Of a DNA stretch of 64,000 nt, positions 53,069 to 62,492 are shown in pieces. The notes under the pieces are model-generated. The model saw nothing but the letters and a program-made list of their open reading frames with translations, made no database searches and had not been told where the DNA came from. Position 1 is the first letter of the stretch, and each line of letters starts with the position of its first letter. The position numbers and the translations under genes are program-made. Source of the DNA: an uncultured Alistipes sp. (GTDB lineage Bacteria; Bacteroidota; Bacteroidia; Bacteroidales; Rikenellaceae); contig CAJUMU010000009.1 in the NCBI GenBank assembly GCA_910587675.1, positions 1-64,000 on the forward strand. Direction: 5' to 3'.

Positions 53069-55180
53069 CTACTGCTTCTTCTTACGCAGAGGCAAGGCTT
53101 TGCTTTGAACGATGTCGAGTTCGTTCATGATATGGTCGCATCCCGCGAATTTGTCGATCACGAAGAGCACGTAACGCACGTCGACGGCGATACAACGCTG
53201 CAAATCGGGCTCGAACGCCACGTCGCCCGACATGGCCTCCCAGTTGCCGTCGAATGCCAGACCGATCAGGCGGCCGTTGCCGTCGAGCACCGGCGATCCC
53301 GAGTTGCCGCCCGTGATATCGAGGTTGGCCAAGAAGCCTACGCGCAGACGTCCGTCGGCGTCGGCATAGCGGCCGTAATCCTTGGCGCGGTAGAGCTCCT
53401 TGAGCTTCTCCTCCACGGTGAACTCCAGCGGATTGGAGGTGTCCTCCTTGGCGATGACGCCCTCCAGCGTGGTGAAATAGTTGTAGGTGATGCCGTCGGC
53501 GGGGTTGTAGGGCAGCACGTTGCCGTAGGTGAGACGTATCGAGAAGTTGGCGTCCGAAGCCCACGCCTTGTCGGGCTGCATGCGCATGAGGCCCGCGATG
53601 TAGAGGCGGTGCGCGCGATTGAATTGGCGGTTCCACTCGGCGATGCCGCTGCCCGCCTCGCGGTAGGCGGCGATGACCGATTTCGAGAGTTCGAGCGCGG
53701 GATCGGCGTTCTTCTGCTCGTCGGTCGCGGCGTTCAGCTTGTCGAGCGACGTGAAGACCGACGTGTCGTAAAGCCAGTCGACATAGGCGTCGGTGTCGCC
53801 GCAGAACTTCTTGTCGATTACCTCGGCATAGATCGAGGGCAGATAGTCGGGATTCATGTTTTGGCGCACGATGGCGAGCATGCGCTTGGCCACCTTGCGG
53901 TCGAGATCGGCTTCGTAGTCCTTGTAGAAACCGCTCATGTCGCCGCGGCCGAGCATCTGCGGCGGGGTCAGCAGCTCCACGCCGCGAAGCAGGGCTTCGC
54001 TCAGGTACTGCATCGCGCCCTCCTTGGGCGTGAGGTTATCCACGGCCTCCTTCATCATGGGCAGCGCCTCGATGAAGCCCTCCTCGGGCAGAGTGTTGGC
54101 CTCGGCCCACTTCTGGAACGCGGCCTCCTGCGCCTGCTTCTGCGCCTTGACGTTCAGTTTCTCGATGCCGCGCGACATGCCGATCGAGTTCTTCCAGTAG
54201 TTAGACGAACCCGCGTATTTCGAGGCGTACTTGATGCGGGTGGCGTCGCTGGCCTCCATCGCGGCCCACAGAATCGCCTGACGGTCGCCGCGGATGAAGA
54301 TGCGCTGGGGATTCGACACGTTCAGCATCTGGTCGATCTCGTAAGAGGTCATGTAACGCTGCGTCGAGCCCGGGAATCCCATCACCATGGCGAAGTCGCC
54401 CTCCTCGCAGCCGTCGAGCGAGATCTCCAGATGGCGCGGAGCCTCGTAGGGGCGGTTGTCCTTCGAGTACTCGGCGGGGTTGTTGTCCTTGTCGGCATAG
54501 ACGCGGAACACCGAGAAGTCGCCCGTGTGGCGGGGCCACATCCAGTTGTCGGTGTCGCCGCCGAACTTGCCGATCGACGAGGGGGGCGTACCCACCAGAC
54601 GCACGTCGCGGAATATGTCGAACACGAAGGCGAAATACTGGTTTCCGCCGAAGAAGGGCAGGATCTGGATCGTCTTGCCCTCGTTTTCGGCCTGCAGCTT
54701 TTCGGTCAGGGCTCGGGTGTTCTCGCCGATGATCTTGTTGCGCTCCTGTTCGCCCGCTATCGAGGGCACGTTGCCGATGATTTGGTCGGTGACGTCCTCG
54801 ATGCTGCGCACGAAACGCACCGAGAGACCCGGCACGGGCAGCTCCTCGCCGTACGACGAGGCCCAGAAGCCGTATTTCAGGTAGTCGTTCTCAACCGACG
54901 AGAGCTGCTGGATCGATCCGTAACCGCAGTGGTGGTTGGTGAAGATCAGACCCTTGTCCGACACGATCTCGCCCGTGCATCCGCCGCCGAAGATGATGAT
55001 GGCGTCTTTGAGCGAACTCTTGTTGACCGAATAGATATCTTCGGCCGAGAGGCGGCAGCCCTTGGCTTTCATATCCTTGATATTCATTTTCTGGAGGTAG
55101 GGCAGCAGCCACATGCCCTCGTCGGCCGAGGCGACGAACGCCGCGACGACGGCCGCGAATGTTAAGATTGCTTTTTTCAT
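53069..55180 (-). CDS. dpp7: S46 family dipeptidyl-peptidase 7
   Basis: 703 residues. Exported serine peptidase that removes dipeptides from peptide N-termini in the periplasm, feeding amino-acid fermentation. Signal peptide at 1-19, with the mature protein starting at DEGMWLLPYL, the classic S46 N-terminus. Catalytic His lies in TNHHCGYG (His83 or His84), Asp in GGDTDNWMWPRHTGDF and Ser in GGNSGSPVL. The S1 pocket position reads AFDGNWEAM (Gly), as in DPP7 (hydrophobic P1), where DPP11 has Arg. The start is chosen at the signal peptide. Single-gene unit. Confidence 0.95.
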   Translation of the reverse strand: MKKAILTFAAVVAAFVASADEGMWLLPYLQKMNIKDMKAKGCRLSAEDIYSVNKSSLKDAIIIFGGGCTGEIVSDKGLIFTNHHCGYGSIQQLSSVENDYLKYGFWASSYGEELPVPGLSVRFVRSIEDVTDQIIGNVPSIAGEQERNKIIGENTRALTEKLQAENEGKTIQILPFFGGNQYFAFVFDIFRDVRLVGTPPSSIGKFGGDTDNWMWPRHTGDFSVFRVYADKDNNPAEYSKDNRPYEAPRHLEISLDGCEEGDFAMVMGFPGSTQRYMTSYEIDQMLNVSNPQRIFIRGDRQAILWAAMEASDATRIKYASKYAGSSNYWKNSIGMSRGIEKLNVKAQKQAQEAAFQKWAEANTLPEEGFIEALPMMKEAVDNLTPKEGAMQYLSEALLRGVELLTPPQMLGRGDMSGFYKDYEADLDRKVAKRMLAIVRQNMNPDYLPSIYAEVIDKKFCGDTDAYVDWLYDTSVFTSLDKLNAATDEQKNADPALELSKSVIAAYREAGSGIAEWNRQFNRAHRLYIAGLMRMQPDKAWASDANFSIRLTYGNVLPYNPADGITYNYFTTLEGVIAKEDTSNPLEFTVEEKLKELYRAKDYGRYADADGRLRVGFLANLDITGGNSGSPVLDGNGRLIGLAFDGNWEAMSGDVAFEPDLQRCIAVDVRYVLFVIDKFAGCDHIMNELDIVQSKALPLRKKKQ

Positions 55181-55215
55181 TTTATTATGGTTATGTGCGA
55201 TGCTCGTTTTCGGTG

Positions 55216-55223
55216 TAAAGGTA
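55216..55223 (-). promoter_or_regulatory. possible -7 box of dpp7
   Basis: On the minus strand TACCTTTA is one base from TAnnTTTG and lies 35 bases before the ATG. No -33 box is evident. Confidence 0.4.
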
Positions 55224-55280
55224 CGCATAAAATGATAATTTCCGCCGCTTTGCCGACGAAAACCGCGATGCCGATATTTC

Positions 55281-56783
55281 CTAAAACTGAAAATAGATGA
55301 ACGGCTGTATGTCGCTCGATTTGATCTGCATCACGCACCACACGGTCAGCGTGAGCATGGCCACCTGCCACCAGAACGAGGCGTTCACCACGCGATTCTG
55401 GAGATCGGCGTCGATCTTCGCGGGCATGAAGTGCATGACGTATCCCGCCGCGATCAAGGCGAACACCGCCTTGTAGCCCGCCACGACCTGAGGGATCAGC
55501 GAGGCGTCGAAGTTGTGGAATATCTGGTAGAGCATGACGTGCACCGTCTGCATCGAGTCGGCGCGGAACAGCAGCCACCCCAGACACACCAGATTGAACG
55601 TCACGAGGAATCCGACCGCGCGCGACACGATGTTCATATCCTTGCCGTCGGCCTTGGCCCACGGGATGACGGCCATCCACATCTTGTGCAACGCCAGCGC
55701 CACGCCGTGCAGCGCGCCCCACAGCACGAACCGCACCGCCGCGCCGTGCCACAAACCGCCGAGCACCATCGTGAGCAGCAGGTTGATATAGGTGCGCACG
55801 CGTCCCTTGCGGTTGCCGCCGAGCGATATGTAGAGGTAGTCGCGCAGCCAGCTCGACAGCGATATGTGCCAGCGGCGCCAGAACTCGGTGATGGTGGCCG
55901 ACTTGTAGGGCGCGTCGAAGTTCTTGGGGAATCGGAACCCGAGCAGCAGCGCTATGCCGATGGCCATGTCGGAGTAACCCGAGAAGTCGCAGTAGATCTG
56001 CAACGCGTAACCGTATATGCCCGCCAGACACTCGAAGCCCGAGTAGAGCGCGGGATCGTCGAACACGCGGTCGACGAAGTTGAGCGATATGTAGTCCGAG
56101 ATGACGGCTTTCTTGACGAGTCCTATGATGATGAAGCCCACCCCGAGGCCGAACATGCGGCGCGTGACCGCCACGGGTTTGCGGATCTGCGGTATGAAGT
56201 CGCGGGCGCGCACGATGGGACCCGCCACTAACTGCGGGAAGAACGAGAGGTAGAACATGTAGTCGATCCAGCGGCGGAGCGGCCGTATCGCGCCGCGGTA
56301 GACGTCGATGGTGTAGCTCATCGACTGGAACACGAAGAACGATATGCCCACGGGCAGGAATATGTTCCTGAAATCGAGGAATCCCGCGCCGAAGATGTCG
56401 TTGGCGATCTCGACGAGGAAGTTGGTGTACTTGAAATAGCCGAGCATGCCGAGATTTACGGCCACGCTCAACGCCACGAGCCACTTTTTCGCGCTCTGCG
56501 ACTTCGAGCGGTAAATGTAGTGCGCTATCGCGAAGTCGCTCACCGCGGCGAAGACGAGCAGCAGGAAATATATGCCGCTCGACTTATAGTAGAAGTATAT
56601 CGAAAAGAGTATGACGTATACGATCCGCAGCGACGTGGCGCGGCGCAACAGCGCATACCCCGCCGCGAAGGCCGTGAACAGGAACAGAAACAGTCCGCTG
56701 TTGAATATGAGCGGCGCCGAGGGGTCGTAACGCAACAACTCCTGCACTCGGGCGAGCAGTTCTTCGATAGGCAGATTCGTCAT
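55281..56783 (-). CDS. MBOAT family O-acyltransferase (DltB/AlgI-like)
   Basis: 500 residues with about 10 or more membrane helices. It shows the MBOAT core: AGPIVRARDFIPQI, LQIYCDFSGYSDMAIG, FWRRWHISLSSWLRDYLYISLGG and the catalytic His in GGLWHGAA, with a second His in LHGVALALH. Such proteins pass an acyl group, usually acetyl, across the membrane to a partner that modifies polysaccharide, peptidoglycan or teichoic acid. The start overlaps the stop of the SGNH gene as ATGA, so the two act together. The start at 56783 agrees with the first helix. No alginate or teichoic genes are nearby. Confidence 0.92.
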   Translation of the reverse strand: MTNLPIEELLARVQELLRYDPSAPLIFNSGLFLFLFTAFAAGYALLRRATSLRIVYVILFSIYFYYKSSGIYFLLLVFAAVSDFAIAHYIYRSKSQSAKKWLVALSVAVNLGMLGYFKYTNFLVEIANDIFGAGFLDFRNIFLPVGISFFVFQSMSYTIDVYRGAIRPLRRWIDYMFYLSFFPQLVAGPIVRARDFIPQIRKPVAVTRRMFGLGVGFIIIGLVKKAVISDYISLNFVDRVFDDPALYSGFECLAGIYGYALQIYCDFSGYSDMAIGIALLLGFRFPKNFDAPYKSATITEFWRRWHISLSSWLRDYLYISLGGNRKGRVRTYINLLLTMVLGGLWHGAAVRFVLWGALHGVALALHKMWMAVIPWAKADGKDMNIVSRAVGFLVTFNLVCLGWLLFRADSMQTVHVMLYQIFHNFDASLIPQVVAGYKAVFALIAAGYVMHFMPAKIDADLQNRVVNASFWWQVAMLTLTVWCVMQIKSSDIQPFIYFQF

Positions 56784-58435
56784 TTCGCAAACTCCGTTAG
56801 GATCGTGTCGGGCCGCAGCGCGTCGCCCGCGAGCGGCTCTATTTCGAGCAGCGGCTCGGTAATTACGGGGCGGCTCTTCTCCATCCTCTCTCGCGCCGCG
56901 CGTCCGTATTCGCGCGCGCCGAGGAGCATGGCGTGATAGAGCGCGCGCGCCACCTGCGCGCCTCCCGCATAGTTTATGTGGGTGTAATCCTTGCCTGCCC
57001 AGCCGTTGGCCACGAAGCGGGTCATGCCGCCCATGAGCTGCATGGCGTCGTAGGTGTTCCAGAACGCCGCGCCGCACTCCGAGGCGGCTTCGCGCTGCCA
57101 GCGGGCGAGGTCGCGCGCCGACTCCATCGGCACGATTCCGTCTTCGTTCTTCTGCGAACGGTCGCTCACGCCCATGACTAATACGGCCGCCGTGGGGAAA
57201 CAGCTCCGCGCGAAACGGATCATCTTCTCCACCTGACGGGCATAGAGCGAGTAGTCGCGGCGGTCGGCCTGCATGATGTTGAGTCCGTATTGCAGGATCA
57301 CCAGATCGTACGCGCGCATGTTGTTTATCTGCGCGTTGACGGCGGGGTCGGTCCAGAACATCGCCTGCCCGTTGTTGCTGCGCACCGAGAAGTTGTCGAG
57401 GCTCACGCCGCCCAGATCGTCGAAGTCGGCCCCGTAGCCGACGAATCCCGCCGCGCCGCTCTTTACGATCATCTCCAACGAGGCTATCGAGTCGTCCTCG
57501 ATGACTATCTGGCGCACCGTCTCGTCGCCGTCGAATCCGAATTCGCGCAACTCGTCGTCGTTGAGCTTCACGGTGATCTTCGACGGCTCGCGGCTGATAA
57601 ACAGCAACCGCGCCCGACGGCATCGGTCCAGATGGCGGCGTTTGCGCGTCATCTCCCAGCGCGTTGAGGCCCCCTCGGAGGCGCGCGCCACCCATCCCGA
57701 CACGAAGAAGTCGCCCGAGTAGGGTTCGGGCACGCTCTTGCGCTGCATTATGTTATATGGCGTCCACCCCTTCGAGAGGGTCTTCACCGTCTGGCGGAAT
57801 CCCGTGAAGGGCGAGGCCGCGGGCACGAATCCCACGCCTCCGCCGCCGAAGGTCTCCTGCAACGACTCGCGCAGGTCGGCGGTGAGTATGTCGCCCTCGA
57901 CGAACGAGTCGCCCATGAACGCTATGCGCACGGGTTCGCCCGCGAGGAGTTTTTCGTACAGACGTCCGAGAGTGGTCGAATCGGCCCCGCCGAAATCCTC
58001 GATGGGAATAATGAGCGAGTCGGCGGGCAGTATGTCGGCGAAATCCTCCACGGGCTCGGGCTCGGGTTCGGCGATCGCGACCGTGTCGCGCGCCGCGTCG
58101 CCGCCCGTGGGCTGCTCGTCGAATATCCCCTCCCACGACACCGAGGTCTCCGCGCCCGTGGGCGAAGAGGTTGCGGCGGTGCGGGCGACTGTCTCGGCCA
58201 CCTTGTCGAGATCCACATGGAACTCCTCCACGTCGATCTCCGGCATTCGGGCGGGCTTGTCGGCCGCGGCGTCATCGTCGTCGAAACGCACGAGGTCGGA
58301 GAAGATGCTGGCGCGACGCAGCGACACGCCCCATACGTCTATGGGCGGGATGAAACTTATCGCGATGAGCGCGGCCAAGGTAGCCGCCGCGACGAGCACG
58401 CCGCGCGCGGAGCAGTCGCCGTTGGGTTTGGACAT
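56780..58435 (-). CDS. SGNH/GDSL-family hydrolase partner of MBOAT protein
   Basis: 551 residues. One N-terminal membrane helix (about 12-30) is followed by an acidic linker (about 50-145) and an SGNH hydrolase domain. Block I is IAFMGDSFVEGD with nucleophile Ser177; Asn is in the QYGLNIMQ segment; the Asp/His pair is in KDYTHINYAGG (about 490-500). A carbohydrate-binding-like insert (about 225-365) separates them. By analogy with AlgX/PatB it probably transfers acetyl groups in the periplasm. Its start follows the metallopeptidase stop directly, with no gap. Confidence 0.86.
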   Translation of the reverse strand: MSKPNGDCSARGVLVAAATLAALIAISFIPPIDVWGVSLRRASIFSDLVRFDDDDAAADKPARMPEIDVEEFHVDLDKVAETVARTAATSSPTGAETSVSWEGIFDEQPTGGDAARDTVAIAEPEPEPVEDFADILPADSLIIPIEDFGGADSTTLGRLYEKLLAGEPVRIAFMGDSFVEGDILTADLRESLQETFGGGGVGFVPAASPFTGFRQTVKTLSKGWTPYNIMQRKSVPEPYSGDFFVSGWVARASEGASTRWEMTRKRRHLDRCRRARLLFISREPSKITVKLNDDELREFGFDGDETVRQIVIEDDSIASLEMIVKSGAAGFVGYGADFDDLGGVSLDNFSVRSNNGQAMFWTDPAVNAQINNMRAYDLVILQYGLNIMQADRRDYSLYARQVEKMIRFARSCFPTAAVLVMGVSDRSQKNEDGIVPMESARDLARWQREAASECGAAFWNTYDAMQLMGGMTRFVANGWAGKDYTHINYAGGAQVARALYHAMLLGAREYGRAARERMEKSRPVITEPLLEIEPLAGDALRPDTILTEFAK

Positions 58436-59188
58436 TTAGTTGCGGCGCGAAATGAGTGAAACGTAATAGAGTACCGTGGCTATGGCGCTCAAAGCGGCCA
58501 CCAGATAGGTGCGTGCGGCCCAGCGCAGCGCTTCGCGGGCGTACGAGAGCTGCACGCCCTGAAGCGTGCGGCTCGATTCGAGCCACTCCAGAGCGCGTTG
58601 CGAGGCGTTGTACTCCACGGGGAGAGTCACTATCGAGAAGATGGCCGACATGGCGATGAGGGCTATGCCGATCCAGCACACCACGGCGTTGTTGGTGGCG
58701 GCGAGCAGTGCTATGCCCGCTATTATGACCCACGTGGCTATGCGCGACGAGAAACTGACGATGGGCACCAGCGCCGAACGCATCGCCAGAGGCGCGTAAC
58801 CCTGCGCATGCTGCACGGCGTGGCCGCACTCGTGGCAGGCGACGGCCGCCGCGGCTATGCTGCGCGACGAATATACGCTGTCGCTCAGGTTCACGGTCAT
58901 GTTTTGGGGGTTGAAGTGGTCGGTGAGCGCGCCCGCCACGTGCGTCACCTTCACGTTGCGGATATTGTTGTCGCGCAGCATCTTTTCGGCCACCTCGGCT
59001 CCCGTCAGATTGCCCGGGAACCCTACCTGAGAATATTTGGCGAATACCGATTGCAGACGGGCCTGCACTATGTAGCCCGCCACCGCTATAGCGATCATCA
59101 ACAATATCGATCCCGACGACGATATGCCCGTCGCGAAGCCGTTTTCGGCGCCGTAATAATTCTGCGCCAGCTGCAAGAACTGTAACAT
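58436..59188 (-). CDS. zinc metallopeptidase, YugP-type (DUF/neutral zinc metallopeptidase)
   Basis: 250 residues. An N-terminal membrane helix (about 24-42), a protease domain with HECGH at 119-123 (zinc ligands and catalytic Glu120), then two or three further helices. This is the layout of the YugP family of membrane-bound zinc peptidases; substrates are unknown. It is the first gene of a three-gene minus-strand operon with the SGNH and MBOAT genes. A connection with envelope modification is inferred from context only. Confidence 0.9.
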   Translation of the reverse strand: MLQFLQLAQNYYGAENGFATGISSSGSILLMIAIAVAGYIVQARLQSVFAKYSQVGFPGNLTGAEVAEKMLRDNNIRNVKVTHVAGALTDHFNPQNMTVNLSDSVYSSRSIAAAAVACHECGHAVQHAQGYAPLAMRSALVPIVSFSSRIATWVIIAGIALLAATNNAVVCWIGIALIAMSAIFSIVTLPVEYNASQRALEWLESSRTLQGVQLSYAREALRWAARTYLVAALSAIATVLYYVSLISRRN

Positions 59189-59354
59189 ATTTCCTTAATT
59201 AAGTCTTAAACAATCCGTTGAACGCGGCGCGGACTCGTGCCGATCCTCCCTCCGATCAACGTTCGTGCCGCACGCTTCGGGCGCGGCGGAGGAATAACTT
59301 CGCGGCTTTCGCCGCTTACCGCCTATAATTACGCAAAAGTATGAATTTTTTGTC

Positions 59355-59362
59355 TAACTTTG
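59355..59362 (+). promoter_or_regulatory. -7 box before the ABC permease gene
   Basis: TAACTTTG, a perfect TAnnTTTG, lies 70 bases before the start codon. A fitting -33 box is not visible. The rest of 59189-59432 is non-coding. Confidence 0.4.
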
Positions 59363-59432
59363 TACTGCTTATTCAATAAAAACGAGGCGCGCGGCGAAAT
59401 TGCACGCGCAGGCGCGCCGAGGAGTATAACGG

Positions 59433-60695
59433 ATGCGAACGAATGTCGAATATATGCTGGCGGTCCGCACGGCGCGCCATGACCGCGGATCCCGCGCGGC
59501 CGTGATGATGCGCATCGCTTCGCTGTCGACGGCGTTGGGCATCGCGGTGATGATCCTCACGCTCGCCGTCGTGGCGGGGTTTCGTCACGAGATATCGGAC
59601 GACTTGCGCGGTCTGGCGGGCGACATTCAGGTGATCGACGTCTCGGGCTGGGGGCGTTCCGACTCCGATCCCATGCCGCTGAGCGATTCGCTGCTCGAAC
59701 GTCTGCGCCGCTCGGAGCACGTCCTCTCCGTCGCGCCTTACGCCGTGGCGGGATGTATGGTCAAGTCGGGCGACCGCGTCGCGGGGCTCCGATTCAAGGG
59801 CGTGGGCGACGGTTTCGACGAGGCGTGGTGGCGCGCGAAGCTGGTCGAGGGCGAGCTGCCCGACGTGCGGAGCGCGGAGCGACGCAAGGATCTGCTCATA
59901 TCGCGCGCCACGGCCCGTAGTTTGCGCGTGGGCGTGGGCGACAAGATAGAGGCGTTGTTCCTCGACGAGGGCGACGCGCCGCACCGCGACCGTTACAAGG
60001 TGGCGGGCATATACCATACGGGGTTCGAGGAGCTGGATGGAGTAATGGCCGTGGCCGACTTGCGCGACGTGCGCAAATCGGCCTCGTGGGGCGATGACGA
60101 GATAACGGGTTACGAAATCGCGCTCGACGATCCCTCGCGGGCCGACGCCGCGGCGGAGCGGATCGACGCCCTGCTGGAGGATGCCTTTTACGACGGCGAC
60201 GAGATAGCGGGGGAGTGCGTCGCTGCCACGCTGGAGATGCGTTACCCCGTGATTTACGACTGGCTGAAGGCGCACGGCGTTAACGCGCGCGTCATAATAT
60301 TCATAATGACGGTCGTCGCGCTGTTCAACATGGCCTCGGCGATGCTCATCATGGTGCTCGACCGCACGGGCATGATCGGCACGCTGAAGGCTGCGGGCAT
60401 GCGCAACGCGGCCATCCGCCGAATATTCCTGTGGCGCGCGGCGATGCTCTTCGTGCGCGGCGCGGCGTGGGGCAACGCGGTCGGGCTGGGGCTGGCGGCG
60501 GCGCAGGCGGTGTTCCGTCCCGTGACGCTCAACCCGTCGGGTTACATGCTCTCGGCGTTGCCCGTGTGCGTGGAGCTGTGGTGGTGGGCGGCGCTCAACG
60601 CGGGCGCGCTGGCCGTGACGGTGGCGGCTATGTGGCTGCCGTCGATGATCGTGGCACGAATAAGTCCCGAGGAGTCTTTGAAGTATAAACAATAG
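59433..60695 (+). CDS. FtsX-type ABC permease (LolC/LolE-like)
   Basis: 420 residues. One N-terminal helix (about 25-50), a periplasmic domain (about 55-275) and three C-terminal helices (about 285-415), the MacB/FtsX topology. The N-terminal LAVRTARHDRGSRAAVMMRIASLS segment and the C-terminal SPEESLKYK end match LolC/LolE-type lipoprotein release permeases of Bacteroidota. The ATPase partner is not next to it. In Bacteroidota one gene often serves both LolC and LolE roles. menG follows after 31 bases. Confidence 0.86.
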   Translation: MRTNVEYMLAVRTARHDRGSRAAVMMRIASLSTALGIAVMILTLAVVAGFRHEISDDLRGLAGDIQVIDVSGWGRSDSDPMPLSDSLLERLRRSEHVLSVAPYAVAGCMVKSGDRVAGLRFKGVGDGFDEAWWRAKLVEGELPDVRSAERRKDLLISRATARSLRVGVGDKIEALFLDEGDAPHRDRYKVAGIYHTGFEELDGVMAVADLRDVRKSASWGDDEITGYEIALDDPSRADAAAERIDALLEDAFYDGDEIAGECVAATLEMRYPVIYDWLKAHGVNARVIIFIMTVVALFNMASAMLIMVLDRTGMIGTLKAAGMRNAAIRRIFLWRAAMLFVRGAAWGNAVGLGLAAAQAVFRPVTLNPSGYMLSALPVCVELWWWAALNAGALAVTVAAMWLPSMIVARISPEESLKYKQ

Positions 60696-60726
60696 CGGCG
60701 TTCGCGGGAACGCCAAGAACGACATA

Positions 60727-61449
60727 ATGAAACCTTACAATTCGTCACGCAAAAGCAAGAAGGAGGAGGTTGCCGAGATGTTCGACAACATAGCCCCCAC
60801 TTACGATCGGTTGAACCATCTGTTCTCGCTCTCGATCGACAAACTGTGGCGGCGGCGCGTGGTGCGCATCGTGCGCCGCATGAAGCCGCTGCGGATACTC
60901 GATCTGGCGACGGGAACGGGCGATCTGGCCATAAAGATGGCCAAGCGTATCGGCAAGGCGCGCATCATGGGCGTCGACCTGTCGGAAAAGATGCTGGCGG
61001 TGGCGGCCGAGAAGGTGCGCCGTCAGGGGCTGGACGACCACATCGCGCTCTATCAGGGCGACGCCGAACGGTTGGACGTGGCCGACGGCATGATCGACGT
61101 GGCGACGGTGGCCTTCGGCGTGCGCAACTTCGGCGACCTCGAAGCGGGGCTGGCCGAGATACGACGCTCGCTGCGCAGCGGCGGCCACGCGGTGATACTC
61201 GAATTCTCGATGCCGCGCAACGCCTTGGTGCGGAGGCTCTACGGACTCTATTCGAACCACGTGCTCGGCCCCGTGGGCGGGTTAGTGTCGCACGACCGCG
61301 AGGCTTACGACTATCTGCCCGCGTCGATCGCCGAGTTCCCCGCGCCAGATCGGTTCCTCGAAATAATGCGCGAGGCGGGATTCGTCGATTGCAAGCGGCG
61401 CAGCCAGAGCCTCGGCATAGCGCAGATATACATAGGCCGCAAACCCTGA
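60727..61449 (+). CDS. menG: demethylmenaquinone methyltransferase
   Basis: 240 residues. It makes menaquinone by methylating demethylmenaquinone with S-adenosylmethionine. The UbiE/MenG motifs are clear: MFDNIAPTYDRLNHLFS (18-34), the SAM loop LDLATGTGDLAI (about 58-69), VAFGVRNFGD and FSMPRN. As Bacteroidales use menaquinone only, I use the symbol menG and not ubiE. It is 2 bases upstream of the lipoprotein gene and probably in one operon with it. Confidence 0.96.
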   Translation: MKPYNSSRKSKKEEVAEMFDNIAPTYDRLNHLFSLSIDKLWRRRVVRIVRRMKPLRILDLATGTGDLAIKMAKRIGKARIMGVDLSEKMLAVAAEKVRRQGLDDHIALYQGDAERLDVADGMIDVATVAFGVRNFGDLEAGLAEIRRSLRSGGHAVILEFSMPRNALVRRLYGLYSNHVLGPVGGLVSHDREAYDYLPASIAEFPAPDRFLEIMREAGFVDCKRRSQSLGIAQIYIGRKP

Positions 61450-61451
61450 CG

Positions 61452-62012
61452 ATGAGGGCGCTGCGACTGTTTTGGGCGGTCTTGGCCGCGCTTTGTCTCG
61501 CGGGGTGCGCGTCCGATGCGGCCCGCGGCCCGCGGGTGATCGACGTGCGGCTCGCCGATATCGGGGACCCCGCCGGCGCGCCGGCGGGGGACGGCGGTCT
61601 GCCGTCGCGGGTGACGCTGCTGGCGACGGTGGAGAACCCCTCGCGGGGCATAAAGATATCGAGCGGACGTCTGCGGATCTCCTATCGGGGGCGTCGGGTC
61701 GTGATGCTCACCCTCGCCGAGGCGGTGAAGATTCCGCCGCGCGGCGTGTCGGAGGTGGCGATACCTCTGCGCGTGAACGTGGCGCACAATTCGGCCGCGC
61801 TGTCGCTGCGGGCCGCGGTTCGCAGGCGCGACGCGAGCGGCATCGGGATCGAGACGGAGGTTTCGGCCCGCGCGGGACTGATTCGCGGCGAGGCGGCGGA
61901 GCGGGGAGTGGTTCCGCTTGAGAATGCGGTACCGGCCCGCCTGCTCGACATTATGTGGCGTACATTGGATGAATTTACGGGGTCGCTGCCCGAATCGGGC
62001 GACGACGAATGA
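61452..62012 (+). CDS. LEA14-like lipoprotein
   Basis: 186 residues. Lipobox CLAGC (about residues 15-19). The mature part is one immunoglobulin-like beta sandwich (about 25-140) with the ATVENPSRGIKISSGRLRI pattern of LEA14/WHy domains. Function is unknown in bacteria; relatives bind other envelope factors. It is in the same operon as menG and overlaps the next start codon as ATGA. The frame is open upstream inside menG; the ATG at 61452 gives the lipoprotein signal. Confidence 0.78.
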   Translation: MRALRLFWAVLAALCLAGCASDAARGPRVIDVRLADIGDPAGAPAGDGGLPSRVTLLATVENPSRGIKISSGRLRISYRGRRVVMLTLAEAVKIPPRGVSEVAIPLRVNVAHNSAALSLRAAVRRRDASGIGIETEVSARAGLIRGEAAERGVVPLENAVPARLLDIMWRTLDEFTGSLPESGDDE

Positions 62013-62473
62013 AAAACAGGAAACTTATGAAAACGTTATTTTTAACCCTTTTGGCCGTGGCGTCGGTCGGCGCGTGCCGCGTGCAGGCGCAGGAGATCGG
62101 CGGGGTGCGCAGCCGTCTGGCGACGGGAAGCGACCGCGTGAACGTCGTCGAGCAGAGCGACGCGGCGCAGGCCGTGCGGGCTGTCGAGCAGCGCACCAAG
62201 CGCACCAAGGTGAACGGCTACACGATCCTGATCCTCTCGGACAACAGCCAGAAGGCGCGCGAAAACGCCATGAAGGCCAAGCAGACTTTCACGGAGAACT
62301 TCTCCGACGTCGAGGTGAAGATGTATTACGAGAGTCCGTCGTTTTACGTCACGGCGGGCCGCTACCTCACCAAGGAGGAGGCAATCATCGAGTTGTGGCG
62401 CATCCGCTCGGTGTTTCCCAAGGCCATTTCGCAGAGCCGCGAGATGGATATCGACGACTTCATAAAGGAGTAA
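62009..62473 (+). CDS. exported SPOR-domain-like protein
   Basis: 154 residues. Signal peptide (about 1-27, ending RVQA). After a short linker the domain (about 70-145) shows the SPOR pattern: a YTILILSD strand, a helix with KQTFTENF, a VKMYYESPSFYVTAGRYLTKEEA core and a final helix. SPOR domains bind denuded glycan strands at the septum. Without a membrane anchor it may be periplasmic; a Cys in VGACR is a weak lipobox. It is coupled to the LEA14-like gene through ATGA. An internal ATG at 62027 is an alternative start. Confidence 0.75.
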   Translation: MKNRKLMKTLFLTLLAVASVGACRVQAQEIGGVRSRLATGSDRVNVVEQSDAAQAVRAVEQRTKRTKVNGYTILILSDNSQKARENAMKAKQTFTENFSDVEVKMYYESPSFYVTAGRYLTKEEAIIELWRIRSVFPKAISQSREMDIDDFIKE

Positions 62474-62492
62474 CTTTAACCTGAACGATAAT

